DNA from: Pseudomonadota bacterium
GTDB lineage: Bacteria > Pseudomonadota > Alphaproteobacteria > Rhizobiales > Hyphomicrobiaceae
Direction: 5' to 3'
DNA: 7,133 nucleotides
Assembly: GCA_003242645.1 (NCBI GenBank)
Contig: QGVC01000186.1
Coordinates: 1-7,133, forward strand
Part shown: piece by piece, positions 6,698 to 7,133 of the stretch
Layout: each line of letters starts with the position of its first letter
Position numbering within the stretch: position 1 is the first letter of the stretch
Notes under the pieces: model-generated
Told to the model about the DNA's origin: nothing
Database searches by the model: none
The model's input: the letters and a program-made list of their open reading frames with translations, nothing else
Program-made: the position numbers and the translations under genes

Positions 6698-7133
6698 TTA
6701 CCTCGGTATGAACGTGTACGGAGACTGCGACTCCAGACGCGGGCCGCCTCGCAAAGGAGCCCCGACGCGGTTTTCGTCCTTCAGCAGGAACTCCGCTTCG
6801 ATTGTGATCCAGATATCATCCGAGATCAGCGGGAGGGCGCGGGTCAGTCCCCATTCGCTGCGTTTCACTTTCGTGGTGGCGGAAAAGCCCGAGACCCATT
6901 TGCCCTTGTAGGTTGGATTCACGTTGGCGAATGGATGCTCGCCGGTGTAGTTCCAGATCACCTTCAGGGTGACCGGCCGGGAGATCCCCATGATGGTAAG
7001 CTCGCCGTCCACCTCCCCTGTTCGTTCGCCTGTGCGCCGAACCCAGGTGCTGCGAAACGTGATGATCGGGTAGCGATCGACGTTGAAGAAGCTGTCGCTC
7101 TTCAGGTTCTCGTCGTACTCCCTGACACCCGTC
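6698..7133 (-). CDS. YceI-family protein (5' partial, enters from the right edge)
   Basis: The frame stays open on the minus strand from the TAA at 6698-6700 to the window edge, giving 144 residues of an expected 180-220. The N-terminus, where a secretion signal would be, is outside. YceI proteins are usually periplasmic lipocalin-like beta-barrels that bind isoprenoid-type lipids; the ligand here is unknown. Signatures include DENLKSDSFFNVDRYPIITF (about 7055-7114), LTIMGISRPVTL (6965-7000), GFSATT and RSEWGL. A GTG at 7010-7012 is not the real start, since homologous sequence continues upstream of it. After the last expected beta-strand (ITIEAEFLLKD) there is a tail of about 25 residues rich in Pro, Gly and Arg, ending FIPR (about 6701-6775). 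Only 22 bp separate it from the end of ybdK, with no evident terminator between. Confidence 0.93.
   Translation of the reverse strand, partial: TGVREYDENLKSDSFFNVDRYPIITFRSTWVRRTGERTGEVDGELTIMGISRPVTLKVIWNYTGEHPFANVNPTYKGKWVSGFSATTKVKRSEWGLTRALPLISDDIWITIEAEFLLKDENRVGAPLRGGPRLESQSPYTFIPR

Noticed and set aside
7010..7012. GTG as the start of a short 104-residue minus-strand gene
   Set aside because: Conserved YceI sequence (for example NVDRYP) continues in frame upstream of it to the window edge, so this is an internal Val codon.

Overview
The window looks like ordinary chromosomal DNA of a moderately GC-rich alphaproteobacterium, most likely of the Hyphomicrobiales (Rhizobiales) type. This is inferred from the high-GC codon use, a TIGR01459-type HAD protein (from memory, a family concentrated in alphaproteobacteria), and a Dpp-type transporter operon with a fused double ATPase followed by an M20 peptidase. 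No RNA genes, insertion sequences, CRISPR arrays, phage genes or long repeats were seen. Species-level assignment is not possible from the sequence alone.

Positions 1-4353 form one tight plus-strand operon that enters from the left edge. It holds a DppB-type permease (5' end missing), a DppC-type permease (ATGA-type overlap), a two-domain DppD-DppF fused ATPase (3-bp gap) and a zinc M20 peptidase of the carboxypeptidase G2 / glutamate carboxypeptidase type (32-bp gap). Together they suggest uptake of a peptide or peptide-like (perhaps glutamyl-conjugated) compound, followed by its hydrolysis in the cytoplasm. The substrate-binding protein that would complete the transporter is not in the window and is probably encoded upstream.

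Positions 4354-4537 are a non-coding gap with a possible weak promoter and a leader stem-loop. They precede a HAD class IIA family gene (4538-5413) whose motif I has Trp in place of the second Asp. A strong imperfect hairpin (5421-5458) follows it directly. Next is a YbdK-type carboxylate-amine ligase (5512-6675), which resembles glutamate-cysteine ligase. A YceI-family gene on the minus strand runs in from the right edge and ends 22 bp from it, tail to tail.

Nothing here is a clearly new system. The points most worth checking are the hairpin at 5421-5458, two possible RNA structures near ribosome-binding sites, the changed HAD catalytic motif, and the possible link between peptide import, glutamate-type peptidase and YbdK.
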